Assembly: GCA_029961685.1 (NCBI GenBank)
Contig: JARWKL010000005.1
Span: 11,746,164 to 11,810,163 of the forward strand
DNA from: Aristolochia californica
Taxonomy: Eukaryota; Streptophyta; Magnoliopsida; Piperales; Aristolochiaceae
Direction: 5' to 3'
DNA: 64,000 nt
Below are positions 1-11,678 of this stretch, piece by piece (within the stretch, counting starts at the first letter, position 1; each line of letters begins with the position of its first letter). The notes below the pieces were generated by a model, which ran no database searches, had not been told where the DNA came from, and saw nothing but the letters and a program-made list of their open reading frames with translations. Made by a program: the position numbers and the translations under genes.

Positions 1-380
1 TAGGTTTTGAATTAGTGATTATGCTTCACCTGTCCACCTCAGAACATCTTGAAAATAATTGTGTCGACCAACTGACTAGCTAGTGCAATACAAGCAGGAC
101 AATATTAAACCAGCATTGAAAATGATTGAGGACTACATGGGACAATTGCTAAATGTATACCTATAATAGTAGCTGCTAATCTAGACGAGGAACCATGCAA
201 AATAAAAAAACCTCATGAGAGGTGAGTGTACTTGATGTCAACAACTTTGGCTGCTTGGACCTCATGACTTTTAGGCCCATATTTTTCTAAAACCTCATGA
301 GAGGTGAGTGTACTTGATGTCAACAACTTTGGCTGCTTTTTAAAAATACAAACCTACACCATCAACTTATTTCTTGGTAA
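1..380. repeat. Direct segmental repeat, copy 1
   Basis: This stretch is repeated in the same orientation at 7189-7540 with scattered substitutions; both begin TAGGTTTTGAATTAGTGATT. Copy 1 has an additional local duplication: about 47 bp starting AACCTCATGAGAGGTGAG occurs at roughly 209-256 and again at 291-338, but only once in copy 2. The match resumes around 1236-1273 and 1860-1955 against 7735-7860, so the original unit was larger and has been interrupted. No coding potential was seen. Confidence 0.85.
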
Positions 381-1273
381 TGCACAAGGGTTTGCTCAAG
401 GAGGGAAAAAAAGAATGAAAAAAAGTCATTGGTGGAAAAGAGATAACTCAATAGTTCAACATTTTGGTCTTTGAGTCAACTATGAGTTGGTAAGGAAGAA
501 AGGATATGCTAAATTAAAAAAAGATCGGCAGCGTGCTTATCAAATTGATTATTAAAACTAGTCAAATTCGAATGGAATTTACCAAATTGTACTAATCTAT
601 GTTCAACAACAAGACTCTCTTACCATACAACTTGTGTAAATATAACTCGTTGGATTGAGCAACAGTTCTATCCCAAAATGATTAGCTACTTAGGAGGCCT
701 CTTGCTAAATCTTATAACCATTAACTTTTTTTCCCATTTCTTAATGTGAGACTTTTTTCCACTCAACACTCCTCTTCACGTATAGGTTTACACATAATGG
801 ACTTAAGACATCGACACAAACTCTCAATAGAATAAACAACATTGATTCTCACCCCATGAAAGCTCATAATACATACATACCTTAGGGAACACTAATTGGG
901 CCACTTACACATCCTACTCTGAAACCACTATTGGATTGCGTCATGTTGCATCCCAAAATGATTAGCCACATATGATGCCTTTTGTTTATAGGGTTTTTTC
1001 CCTCTCAACATAACTCTTATTGCATGTTGTCTACATCTCAGCTTATAGTAATAACTTGTTAAACATGGAAACATATCGATCTAGTAAAAATGATAGAAAT
1101 ATTTTTGCAAATTTTATTAAGACTTTAACCCAGTAAGCTAATTATTTTTATTATGCGGCATTTCTTAACAATCTCAAAGGCCCAAGGTGAAGGTAAGGCT
1201 TTTTACTCACTAAATCTCCTTTTCTAGATCTTTGACTTTAGTAGTGTGGACGGAGTGATTCTCAAATTTTCTT
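381..1273. other. Non-coding, no recognisable feature
   Basis: No ORF of note and no similarity I recognise. In the second copy of the segmental repeat the equivalent position (7541-7740) holds unrelated sequence, so one or both are later insertions or replacements. The last 38 bp (from about 1236) matches 7735-7772. Confidence 0.5.
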
Positions 1274-1859
1274 TGTTGAATTTAGGATCACATTACTGAT
1301 ATCTCGAGCAAGATGAGAGAGGGAAAAAGAAAAAGAAAGAGAGAGAGAGAGCTCTCGGGTAGAGAAGAGAGAAGAACAAAAGAGAAGAAAGAGTTTAGGA
1401 AAGAGAAGAACTCTTCATGAGAGAGAAGGGAGAACTACTTCCTTTGATGACTTAATTCCGAGTACAAGGTCCTCTATTTATTAGTAGAGAAAAGTGATAG
1501 AGTCCATGTACAATTAAACTTCATTCTCCTAATTACATTCCAACTCTAACTCTTAAAGAAAAGCCTATCATGATAAGATAACTCAACATAATTAGAAGTC
1601 TAACATAACTCAAACTCTAACTCTTCTATACGGACGTGACCATAGGCAGAAGATGCCAGCTCATGGTTTATCTTTGTGGGTCCCACTTGATCTTCCAACT
1701 CATATGATACGGATACCAACTCGTGGTATCTTTGTGGGCCACTTGATCGTCAAATCTTCCAACTCATTCCAGCTTGTGTGATGACTCCTCATGGCTTCTC
1801 ACATCCTCATGGTGGGTCCCACTAGCTCGTGCAACCATGGTGGGTCCCACATCGTAACA
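1274..1859 (-). mobile_element. Solo LTR of copia family D
   Basis: It begins TGTTGAATTTAGGATC and ends CATCGTAACA, as do the LTRs at 45249-45778 (same orientation) and, reverse-complemented, 57241-57845 and 60114-60718. Purine-rich GA tracts and GTGGGTCCCAC motifs are shared by all copies. No internal retroelement sequence adjoins it, so it is a solo LTR. The flanks TTCTT and TTTTT are an imperfect 5-bp target duplication. The paralogous site near 7770 lacks the LTR. Interpretation: insertion after the segmental duplication, then LTR-LTR recombination. Confidence 0.85.
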
Positions 1860-1888
1860 TTTTTGAAAGGTAACAGTTACTTGTTGTC

Positions 1889-1915
1889 TTTTTTTTTTTT
1901 TTTTTTTTTTTTTTT
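1889..1915. repeat. Poly-T tract of about 27 nt
   Basis: A homopolymer T run just after the solo LTR, inside the second block of the segmental repeat. The matching place in copy 2 (around 7803-7830) has a mixed T-rich sequence without a long run, so the tract expanded in copy 1. A poly-A tail of a retroposed RNA is possible, but no retroposon body is visible. Confidence 0.7.
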
Positions 1916-1949
1916 GCAAAGGAACATTTTGACGTAGAGCATGTTAGAC

Positions 1950-2515
1950 TAGGGGTGGCATCGAGCCGAGCCGAGCCCGAACTTGCCTATGTTCGAGCCG
2001 AGTTTGATTTAAATATTTTGAACTCGAGCTCGAGCCGAGCCTAGGCTCGAGCCTAAAATTGTTATCGAGCTCGAGCCTAAAAATGTTAATCGAGTTCGAG
2101 TCGAGCTCGAGCTTCAACATTCATTTAAAACTTTTCAAAAAATACATGTCTCGAGTTCGTGCTCCAACATATATTTAAAACTTTTCAAAAAATACATGTC
2201 AAATAAATTTTATATAAAATTATGCATACATTTTACATAAAATTGGGAATGACCTCTACTTAAAATTGGGAATAAGGGTGACATCGAATCCAGCTGAGCC
2301 CGAACATTGTTCAAGCCGAGTTTGATGTAAATATTTCGAACTCGAGCTCAAGCCGACCCTAGCCTCGAGCCTAAAATTGTAAGCAAACTCGAGCTTAATA
2401 ATTTTAACCGAGTTCGAGCTCGAGCTCTAGTCGAGTTCGAGCTTAACCTACATTTAATACTCTATATAAAATATATGTCAAATAAATTATATATAAAATT
2501 ATGCATACATTTTAA
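1950..2515. repeat. GAGC-rich repeat in two tandem degenerate copies, hAT-MITE-like
   Basis: Copy one starts TAGGGGTGGCATCGAGCC near 1950 and copy two starts AAGGGTGACATCGAATCC near 2274. Both run through CGAGCTCGAGCC arrays, then a shared AT-rich tail containing ATGTCAAATAAAT and AAAATTATGCATACATTTTA. The TAGGGGTGGCA start resembles the terminal repeat of plant hAT-type elements; that assignment is from memory. No matching inverted end (TGCCACCCCTA) was found, so the element is 3' incomplete or of another type. Confidence 0.55.
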
Positions 2516-3285
2516 AAAAAGAATGATAGGGGAGGTTCAGGATTGAATTTCAATAACGGATTAAAACGCACCAATATTAATCTTTTTTACTCCAAACGTT
2601 GTCTAGCTTATTTTATAATTTTTGAATTTAGCCATAAATTTACTATGGCCTCCTTAGTGCCCTTGGTTGAAAATTTATATTCTAGGAAAAACTAGAAACA
2701 TTTTTCCTATGATACATATGTCCAAAAAAAACCTTTAAATAAAATCCTATTACTATTAGTGACTTATTAGAAAATTACAAGAAATATTTTAAAATTTTCT
2801 TAGGAAAGTTAAATGGACCTCTTATTGCCTCTTCTAGGGAAATAAATAAAAATTAATAATCAATCCAATATATTACAATACTTATCGATAAAACTTTAAT
2901 CAAATAAAATGTCAAACACAAAATTGCTCTGAAATTGTCTCATGCTAAAAGTATTATAGCATCAACCGTCAAATACTTATTAAAAAATTTTCTATACGGT
3001 TTTCCAGCCCATCTTGGTAGGAAAATCTTAGAAAATTATATGATTTTCTTAATAAGAATTTTCTATTAAAAAAGTGTTTACAAAAAACATGAGACATTAA
3101 TAGTCCCTATAAACTTATTTCTACTAAAATATATTTTCAATTTCTTCAAGAGCCATGAGGAAGGAGAGTTTAAGAAAAAGTTTTTTTTTTTTTTTCAGTT
3201 TATGATCTTGCACATGCGAAATCATCTTCGTGGGGGGAGGGGGAGAAATTATTTCTCCCCTTAACTTAGGTATCTATCTCTGGTT
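2516..3285. other. AT-rich non-coding sequence
   Basis: No ORF, no repeat that I can name, and no RNA gene seen. A poly-T tract lies at about 3180-3195. Confidence 0.5.
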
Positions 3286-3450
3286 TTCCGCCGAGACAAC
3301 ATGGAGGAAAGGGGAAGGGGGTTAGCGGCGCCGGCCTGTCGTCAAGGATGACGACTGCGACAGAGGTGGCGACGATGGAAGAGGCGGTGACGGAAGCGGC
3401 TACGACGGAAACAGAGACGAAGGGAGACGAGGGGGGAAGCAAAGGTGATC
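3286..3450 (+). other. Isolated GC-rich segment with a short ORF
   Basis: This 165-bp patch is much richer in G and C than its AT-rich surroundings and is purine-biased on the plus strand. An ATG at 3349 opens a 45-codon frame rich in Thr, Glu and Ala that ends at 3486. It could be a captured exon, a GC-rich 5' exon relic, or a low-complexity patch. No family was recognised. Confidence 0.35.
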
Positions 3451-3499
3451 ATATGCATGTGCTAAACAGTTCATGGGAAGGCTAATTTATCGTAGGTAG

Positions 3500-6400
3500 G
3501 TGTTAGAAAATACATCGTGGGGTATTTTGGTCATTTTACTGTCCACAACTATCATCATAGGCCACAACTAATGTTTGTTATAACAAAATTACACCGATTA
3601 AATAGAGACATTGAGTGAGCTACTAAGCTAAGTTTCTGACATCCCAGCTCCCAGCATGAACATTCACATGTAGCTTCTTTTGGACGGAGACTAGAAGATC
3701 ACCTAAATTTGAAGGTTGGAGTCATGACGAAACACATTGCAACACACCACCACGAGAAAAATAAGGGCAACATCGAGGAATAACTTGACCTATCCAATGC
3801 TTCAGCTGCAAAAATCGAAACACTAGATGAATAAGAGCATGGCTTAACAATTCTAACTTTCATGCCATGTGCCAATTTTTGTTCTACAACCTTCTCTAGA
3901 ACATGAATTGGGGTGCTAACTTCTGATCTGAGGACACACGAAAAGAGGACTGCCAGATAGTTGCAGCCCCAAGAAGACCAAATCCCTAACCTTGAATATT
4001 TTCCACTATGGTTCCTCTCTTATTGGTCCATCTGAGTTCAGTCAGCAGCTAGATGTCCCCTGAGGTCACACTTCACATTCCTATCCTTCAACTACTTTTC
4101 CATTTCTCAGCTATATGGTTCCATGGTATAGGTCAACATAACCGATGGTGCCCTGCACTTCAATGACTCAAATCAAATTGTGCAGATGGCTGAAGGAAGA
4201 ATAGTGTTGTGGAATCATTCAGCCTGAGGCCAAAATTTCAGCAACTGATTTAGCTGATTCCCAAACAAATTAGATCGATGCACCAATTCAGCACTTGTGT
4301 CTAACCATTTCTTTGAGGATGATAACCTGTGCTTCTTTATGAATTGGTGCCCTGTAGAGTGAAAAATTCCTTCTATTTAGTATTCAAAAAGATTGAGTCC
4401 ACCAGAAAAATCAACTTCAACATGTCAATTAACTTCTCAAATTCCTTTGCAAAACCCTCTGAAATGTGTGAGTAGTATATTGCAATGAAACTGGAGGTTA
4501 AATTGGCCGAACAAAGATCATTTTAACTAGTTCCACAAGAGTTCCTGAATGATTTTCAAGACTCTTATTAAGAAAGGTTGAAAGAATCACATGAGTTGAA
4601 AACACTCTGGAGTAGAGACATGTTTCTACGGCTTTGAGTTGCATTCTGAAGGCAATTGCCATACCTGCTTTATCTTTGAGAGATCGAATGAAGGAGTCAC
4701 TGTCTCTTTCTCTATCCTGCAGCGCTCGGATAATGGCTTAGACTGGTAGTGGCTTTTAGAAAATATAGTAGAAGTGAACATCAAATCTTATGCACTGTCT
4801 CATCTCTCCTTGCACATTTCCCTTTGGGAATAGTCAAAACAAGTTCCTTGCCAGCAAACATGAGCTCAACAACACAACAGGTCCTTCCGTTGAGGTTCCC
4901 TCTACTGTTAAACTAGAGGAAACATCACAGCAGTATGACTACTTTCACTTTTGCAAGAACAAAAAATCTGACTTACAGGCAAGCTCTACCAAACGATACC
5001 CAAAACTTGTAAAATCAGGACAAAAAGACACATGCAGTGCCCATTGGGATTTGAGTATATAACCCCAGATTTTACCAATGGTAAGTTTGGAAAGATTGAA
5101 AGTGTGCCTCATTCTCAAGGTAAAAGATGAAGAAGTGGAGGACCTAATGATGGGGAGAAATCAGTCTCACATTGGTTATTGAATTGGATGAACGTTGACA
5201 TGTTATTTGGGAAAAAGCCCAATAACTCTAACTATTCATTTTAGGATGGATCCAAACCCAACCTTAACATTCTTTTTTTAGGTATTTCTCTCAGCAAATT
5301 AATGTATTTGACTCTTCTTAATCAAGTTACTTTTCTCATTGTGTAAAAAAAATTAATCTATTTGACATTTCTAGTCTCCTTAAGATGCACTAAATTTAAT
5401 CAAAACGTGCACAACCTAATGTTAAAGTGTGTGATGCGATTTAGATAGTTTTCTGCCAAGATGTGATCAACTACAGGAATTTCTTTTTCATGCAATTTTT
5501 CTAATCAATGTCGTTCAAATCTCTATGATGTTCTTAATAGGAGGGAAAATTTAAACCTTCAAAAGTTGAGGAAGATCATGCCTTCTTGCTCCAATTGCTT
5601 TTCTGGTTCAAACTGTCATTCAGGTTCCAATCAATACTTAAGTGTCTTTGCCAACAGGAATACAGGCAATGTCTGTTAATGTTAAATAACTTATCCTTTT
5701 CCAATACTTTACTTAAATCATGCTTTATTTTTGTCGGATCAGAGAAATTTGTAGCAATTCAAACTATTTAGAGTTTTGCATCAATATAACTGGGCACTTA
5801 CTGATAGGAGACAAGGTGGGGAATACTATAAGCTAAGGTTAATCTAATTCCTGAGAGGAATAGATACACCAGATTTGAGCAAATGAACATATTGATTTAA
5901 AGTGTGGTTCAAACACCAAGACCAGCTTTTAACACTTTTAAAAAAATCTTCTTCAGTGGTATTGAGCGCAAAAAGTTCCTTTAGTATCCCAAATAGCAAG
6001 ACTGCTAGTTGACTGATGTAATTGGATTCCAAGTCCCCCACCCTGGCAAGTGGTAGGTTTCCTTTAGAAGTCCAATGAGCTCGATTTTTGAAACTGGGAG
6101 CTGGCAATTTTCAAGTCAAACATCTTTGATGAGTGTTGGATATACATCTCAAGGACTTTTTAATTAGTTGTAAGGGACTCCCCGAATACCGATTTGCAGC
6201 AGCATGGAAATTGGCAAGTTGGTGAATTGAAGAAAGTTCTTAACTTTTATTCTTATATGTTGTGACCCTTGTTCTCAGCAGTAGTCAGCATTTTTTCAAT
6301 GCAACAAAACTTTTATACTTTCAAAAGGAGCAAAACAAAAAAGGTTAAGTTAGTCACATAAAATTTCTTCCTTTAATTATCTTTAACTATTTGAGAATAC

Positions 6401-7188
6401 GTTTCCTGTCAGCTGGTTTGATTTTGTTTATTTTATAGAGGACCATTTAAGGGCAACAGTTTCAGACCTTCTAACTGTTCTATTTCTGTAGTTGGGTTAA
6501 TTCACCTCCCTATGATGGCTGTGGTGGTAGAACAAGTGCAATAGGCATGGGAACTCCCCTTCCTTCTGAGATTCAGTTTGGAGCTTAACGAGTGGAACTT
6601 TACCGGTAGAACAAGATGATGTTGTGTTTTTATTAAATTTGTGCGTAACAACCAAATTTGTTAATCTATTAAATGCATTAGGATGTTTTGATAGGCTTCC
6701 CACCAATGAAGTGCCACTGCATATGCTCCATTAAACAGTGCAATGCAAAATGTAACTCATGGTCATTCTCTATTATTATTAAGTTGTGTATTTTCTTGCT
6801 TGTTTTTTGTAGTTTTCTGTGTAATGGACAAATATATTATGTAGAAGGAAAAGAATCTTCAGAATTACTTCTGCCAAATCTAAAGAATTACTTTCTGTTG
6901 ATTGAATCTTTATTATCACTGCTGTAAGTTCCAGACCGGATATGTTGACAGAACTAAGACCAATTGGAACCATCTCTGGTTTTGAAGATTTGAATCATGT
7001 CAAAGTGTTAAAACTGGAGGATTTAGTTGGTTCCATTTATACTGTTTTGATGAACCATTAAACCAGATGCATAATTCCAACATTCCAATTTGCATTTGAA
7101 GAATCTTGGAAGTAAAGCTTGTTAAATAGTGGAAAGTTATTACTCTTTCTTTTGTAGCAGTAATAAAGGAACCCAAAGTGGTATTAAT
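3500..7188. other. Undeciphered region, possibly decayed genic or LINE-like sequence
   Basis: About 3.7 kb of moderately complex sequence with only short ORFs on both strands. The longest is 90 codons at 4790-5062 (plus), with no recognised domain. A minus-strand frame across about 4390-4700 is mostly open and protein-like, but I cannot assign it. A plus-strand stretch at 6940-7060 is also open and leucine-rich. AATAAA at about 7160 could be a poly-A signal. A translated search would settle whether a dead gene lies here. Confidence 0.3.
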
Positions 7189-7540
7189 AGGTTTTGAATT
7201 AGTGATTATGCTTCACCTGTCCACTTTAGAACATCTTGAAAATAATTATGTGGATCAATTGACTAGATAGTGCAAAACTAGCAGGACAATATTAAACCAG
7301 CATTGAAAATCATTAAGGACTACATGGGACAATAACTAAATGTATACCTATAATAGTAGCAGCTAATCTAGACGATGAACCATGCAAAATAAAAAAACCT
7401 CATGAGAGGTGAGTGTACCTGATGTCAACAACTTTGGCTGCTTGGACCTCATCACTTTTAGGCCCATATTTTTGTAATTGCTTTTTTATTATCTTTTGTA
7501 GAACCTACACCATCAGCTTATTTCTTGGTAATGCTCATTA
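7189..7540. repeat. Direct segmental repeat, copy 2 (first block)
   Basis: Matches 1-380 in the same orientation, with a single copy of the module that is doubled in copy 1. It ends at GGTAATGC, after which the copies diverge. Confidence 0.85.
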
Positions 7541-7740
7541 AGGGTGTTGGTTTTCAGGATTCCATAGATAACTTTAGGCAATAGAGAGAAGGAATAAAGA
7601 AGAGGAAGAAGAAGAAGAGAGAATAGAGTATGATACATGTCCAAGATGAGGAGGAAATTAGGGTATTGGACTTATCTAAACCCTCCCCCATAAGATATAT
7701 TTATAGGTATCAAAACTATCAATATTACAAGTATACCCTT
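7541..7740. other. GA-rich insert specific to copy 2, possible LTR fragment
   Basis: Begins TGTTGGTTTTCAGG and contains a GAAGAGGAAGAAGAAG tract and TATATTTATAGG, which look like LTR leader and TATA-box sequence on the minus strand. No second LTR or target duplication was identified, so this is a weak call. Confidence 0.3.
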
Positions 7741-7862
7741 TAACCTAGTAGTGTATGGAGTGCTTCTCAAATTTGCTCGGAAGGTAACAATTATTTGGTT
7801 ATCTTTTTGTTTTATTATTTTTATAAAGAAACATTTTGATGTAGAGTATGGTAGACCATGTG
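7735..7862. repeat. Direct segmental repeat, copy 2 (second block), empty site of the solo LTR
   Basis: Aligns with 1236-1273 joined to 1860-1955: GTAGTGTATGGAGTGCTTC, then AAGGTAACA, then GAAACATTTTGATGTAGAG. The 586-bp solo LTR of copy 1 is absent here. Similarity stops just before the copia LTR at 7873. Confidence 0.75.
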
Positions 7863-7872
7863 CAAAAGTAAT

Positions 7873-8180
7873 TGAAAAAATATTAAATTGAAGAGTGTAA
7901 ATAGAGTAATTGAGAGGGAGAAGAAAAAGAGAGAGATGAGAGAAGAGATATTCTAGAAAGTCTCTCGTTGGGGGTGTGGTTAACCCTGATCCTCTTAAAT
8001 AACTTAAGTGAAAATTATACCTTTGCCCTTTACACTTAAATTCACTAAACTCCTTATATCTCCCACTATACATATCCAAATTACATTAAACTTGAACTAG
8101 AGATAGATCTAAACATGTAGAACAATATTAAACCTACTCTAGAGATCACATCTAATGTAAGAAGACAATACTATCCTTCA
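7873..8180 (-). repeat. 3' LTR of copia element B
   Basis: Alignable with 17349-17660, sharing GAGAGAAGAGA, CTTGAA(C/G)TAGAGATAGAT and TAGAGATCACATCT. Plus-strand ends are TGAAAAAA and TATCCTTCA. The two LTRs differ at many positions, so the insertion is old. Confidence 0.8.
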
Positions 8181-8690
8181 ATAAGTCTCAGCATGTTACA
8201 AAAATATCCAAATTCGTGTTTACCCAAAGTGTTAGTAAATACATCTTTAACTTGATCACCAAATCAAACATAGGGAGTGACAACATTTTTTTTCTTCACA
8301 GTATCTCGAATGAAGTAATAATCTACCTTAATATACTTGGTTATTTCATGAAAACTAGGTTCTCTACAATGAATATGGTTGCTTGATTGTTAAATACATA
8401 GACATTTACTCATCTCTTTGTAGATTCACCTCTCTAACTACCGATCTAACCCACATCAATTTACTGACTGTATGAGTCATGACTTTGTCCTAAGCTTCAA
8501 CAATGGAGAGGGCCGCAACATTTTTCTTTTTGCTCTTCTAGTTTTTCAAATTACCACCTAAAAACACCCAAATCGGCGATAAATTTTATGTCAAGTTTGG
8601 AACTAGCATAATCTGCATCAGAGAAAACTTTTGTTTTTAAATGATCATGGGGTCTAAAGAATAACCCCTTTCCTGGTGACCCCTTTACGT
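8181..8690 (-). pseudogene. Copia RNase H C-terminal remnant (element B)
   Basis: Read on the minus strand this encodes a broken version of the copia RNase H end: a Ser-Asp-Ala-Asp-Tyr-Ala segment near 8610, a Phe-Leu-Gly-Gly segment near 8560, and a Ala-Asp-Val-Phe-Thr segment near 8230, as in the ADxFTK tail of the family. In-frame stops are present. The upstream part (reverse transcriptase) is lost at about 8690. Confidence 0.75.
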
Positions 8691-8694
8691 ACTT

Positions 8695-10625
8695 TGTTGA
8701 AAAAGAAGTACAAGGGCATTTTGGTCATTTCACCTTACACTCACTCTCATATCTTGATGTAATCTTGTTGTTTATGTTCAATTATGTCTATGTTCCAATT
8801 TTCATGTATATAGAACATGTAGAATGGGAGAAATAAAAATATTAGTGTTTCACTTAACTAAGTGGGATTATTGTAATTTTGTCAAACCCACTTAAACAAA
8901 TAGGTTGGGGGTTGTAGACGACACCCAATGCACCTATCTTTTTAGAGTTTTTTCCTCCTCTCTCTTTCTCTTTCATTCTATCTCCATCTCTCTCTCCTTA
9001 CTTTTTTTTTCATACTATCTAAGCAGTAGATCACTTCTGGGATGACTCTTTGTCGACTTTTTCATCATTTGAAGTCGTCGTTTACATAAAAGAAGGATCT
9101 TCTCAAGTTTTCCGGCTACTGATGGGTAAAAATTCAATTTTTCTTCATTTTTCTCTGCCATAACCCTAGGTTTACTAGTTCTACTATTCCCAGGACAATT
9201 CTCTATGGTTTAAACTTCCCGAAAGGGGATTTTTATGTTTGTCTTGGGATATGTGCCAACTCCCATAGTGCTGACATCATCATTAGTTTATGCTGATGCC
9301 AACCCTAATTGTTGATTATTTGGGTTATTTGATCTGGAATTTGAAGTCTATGTTGTAATTTATGATTTTTGAACTACGCACATAATATTAATGGCCCTAA
9401 CCTTGATTTTGTATGGTGGGGCCCACATAGGTTGCTCACACAAAAGATTTTAGAAGGTATAATTATTATGATTTGTATTTATATACATGCATTATGGTTA
9501 ATCCAGGTGAAGTATATACTCCATCTAAAGATATTTCTAATTCTGATGGGAAAGATCTTGTTCTTATAATATTTGAAAAATTGATTGGTGACAATTACCT
9601 CAATTGGGCCAAATTCATTAGGATCTATTTAAAAGACAGGAAGAAGCTGAAGTTTATTGCAGATGACCCTCCTATCCCTCTTGATGACGATTGGGAAGTA
9701 GAAGACAACCAAGTTATGACTTGGATTTTCAACAACAAAGACTCTTCTCTTCGGAACCAGGTTATGAATTTTGTGACTGCCAAAACTATGTGGTTATCTC
9801 TAGAAGCATTATCTGCTTAAGAGAGCAATCTTTCAAGGGTGTGTGAGTTATATACTGATTTCTTTGGCTTGATAAGAGGCAACATGATAGTGATAGAGTA
9901 CTATAGTTCTATTCTGGTTATTTGGCAAGAAATTAATATGTATCATCCATTTACTATGGATGAACGGGACCTCAGTAAACAACAAAATCAGCTTTTGGTT
10001 GCAAAATTCTTTGATGGTTTGGGTGCTGAAATTGATAGCATAAAAGCACAATTCTTGCCTCTAATGAAGTACATAACTTGTCTACTACCTTTAATAGGGT
10101 AATGAGAGCTGAAAAGAAAATAGTGCCAAAAGATGGGAAAGATGCAAAAATAGGTGAACCCACAACTATTAATACATGAACTAATGCATCTGGTTCCACT
10201 GATTTATCCAGGGGACACACAGGGATTGGCGGAGGCAAGAGGTAGAGACAGCTTAAGCCGAGGACGAGGCCTAGGGATGGAAAATCTAAAAGGAAGTGTG
10301 TGCATTGTGGGCGCACTAATCATTACTCAAACAAATGTTGGATAAAGTTTGGAAAACCTGTATGGGTAAATTCTGCTATACATGATGGTACCGTACCTAT
10401 ACTTGATGTTACAACACCTATTACACCAAGAGCCACATATAAAATGCAAGAAATAATTCAGCAACAACAACAAATTGCTCAGCATATGATACAACTCTCC
10501 ATTACTTCCCCATCAACATCATTGGCTCATACTTCTCCTCCAACAAGTATGTCTTCATTCACTGTTTGTCAAAGGAGTGGGGACAATTGTCTCCTCACTA
10601 GTAGTAGATGGAAACACATCTAAGT
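8695..10625 (+). mobile_element. Plus-strand copia gag fragment embedded in element B
   Basis: Begins TGTTGAAAAAGAAG at 8695, followed by about 400 bp of LTR- or leader-like sequence, then a gag remnant at about 9490-10620. It is opposite in orientation to element B and replaces B's reverse transcriptase segment. The 3' boundary near 10625 is set where minus-strand integrase sequence resumes. I found no 3' LTR, so it is truncated; a clean primer-binding site is also not visible. Confidence 0.65.
9473..10623 (+). pseudogene. Copia Gag (retrotran_gag / zinc knuckle), broken
   Basis: Overlapping frames give a gag-like protein with the typical pattern of binding motif (NYLNWAKFIRIYLK), Trp-Ile-Phe segment and a CX2CX4HX4C zinc knuckle at about 10298-10340 (CVHCGRTNHYSNKC). 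A stop at 9819 and frame changes at about 10060-10150 break it. After the knuckle the motif KFGKPVWVN is shared with the gag of element B at about 16300, so the two are related families. Protease, integrase and pol are absent. Confidence 0.75.
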
Positions 10626-11299
10626 TCGATGAAGTAAAGAATGAAGTATCCTAAAAAATGTCACATTTGTCAATATAAATATTTTTTAGTAGAAGGAAAA
10701 AATATTTGCATCTCTTCTAGTACCAGAATATCCCAAGAAAGCACATTTTACTACATGAGGAGATAATTTATCCTTGGAAGAACCAAAGACATGTGCAAAG
10801 TATACACATCCAAAAAAATGAGGAGATAATGGAAATAATGTGATAGATGGCATCGATACCTATGAGAAATTTCATCTCCAAGAAAAATGGAAGTCATCCT
10901 GTTGATGAGAAAGCAAGCAGTAAGAATCGCATCACCCCAATATGATTTTTGTACGTTCATGTGTAGTAACATAATGTGCGTTACTTCCAATAGAGGGCGA
11001 TTCTTGCACTTAATTACTCCATTATACTGAAGAGTAAAGATATAGGATGATTGATGTATAATACCATGACTATGACAAAACACATAAAAAAATTTATTTA
11101 TAAATTCCAAACCATTGTCAGTGTCAAGTACAATAATAGAAGTATCAAACTGATTTTCAATTTCATTATAAAAATGTTAAAACATATCAAGATTTCACCC
11201 ACAGGAGATACACCCAAATACATCGAATAAAATCATCAATAAATGAAAGAAAATGCTTATAATGAACAATGTCAAATACTGGGTACAAGACTTGAGCCC
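10626..11299 (-). pseudogene. Copia integrase remnant (element B)
   Basis: The minus strand reads a decayed integrase C-terminal half, including QYNGVIKCKNRPLLEV (counterpart of QQNGVAERKNRHLLE) and YWGDAILTACFLINR at about 10900-11020, followed by KCAFLGYS-like sequence near 10735. It is cut at 11300 by the Ty3 insertion, with the upstream part resuming at 15527. Confidence 0.8.
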
Positions 11300-11304
11300 T
11301 TAAC
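11300..11304. repeat. Target site duplication of Ty3 element A (TTAAC), left
   Basis: TTAAC immediately precedes the left LTR and is repeated at 15522-15526 immediately after the right LTR. Confidence 0.95.
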
Positions 11305-11678
11305 TGTTATGCTCTCTAGCCATGGATCGAGTCACCCGGCGATCTCCTCTAGCTTCCAGATTGAATGATGAGGAAGGGAAGGATTTGGGGTTCTTGGAAC
11401 GCCCAATGGTGAAGGACGTGAGCCTTGAAAGGAGCTCCCACGTTAGGCCTCTTTTGAGAGAGAACCTGATCTCATTTAGACTAATGATCAATGCTTGTTT
11501 TCATTCCTTCACTTGACGCCCTAAATAGGTCAAGGAAAACATCAAAGGTTCTATAATTACAATTAGACCCTTATGGAACTTCAAATTACAATTAAACCCC
11601 TAAGATACTGAAATACAAGTTTACTCCATCTATTCTCTTCTCCGGTTAGCCACTCTTGATGCTATGGAGTCCATAACA
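11305..11678 (-). repeat. 3' LTR of Ty3 element A
   Basis: 374 bp, plus-strand ends TGTTATGCTC and GTCCATAACA. Differs from 15148-15521 at about two positions (GATCGAG/GATTGAG and CACTTGA/CACCTGA). Confidence 0.95.

Noticed and set aside
4790..5062. 90-codon plus-strand ORF
   Set aside because: No recognised domain or neighbouring exon; length is within chance for AT-rich DNA. Kept only as part of the undeciphered region.
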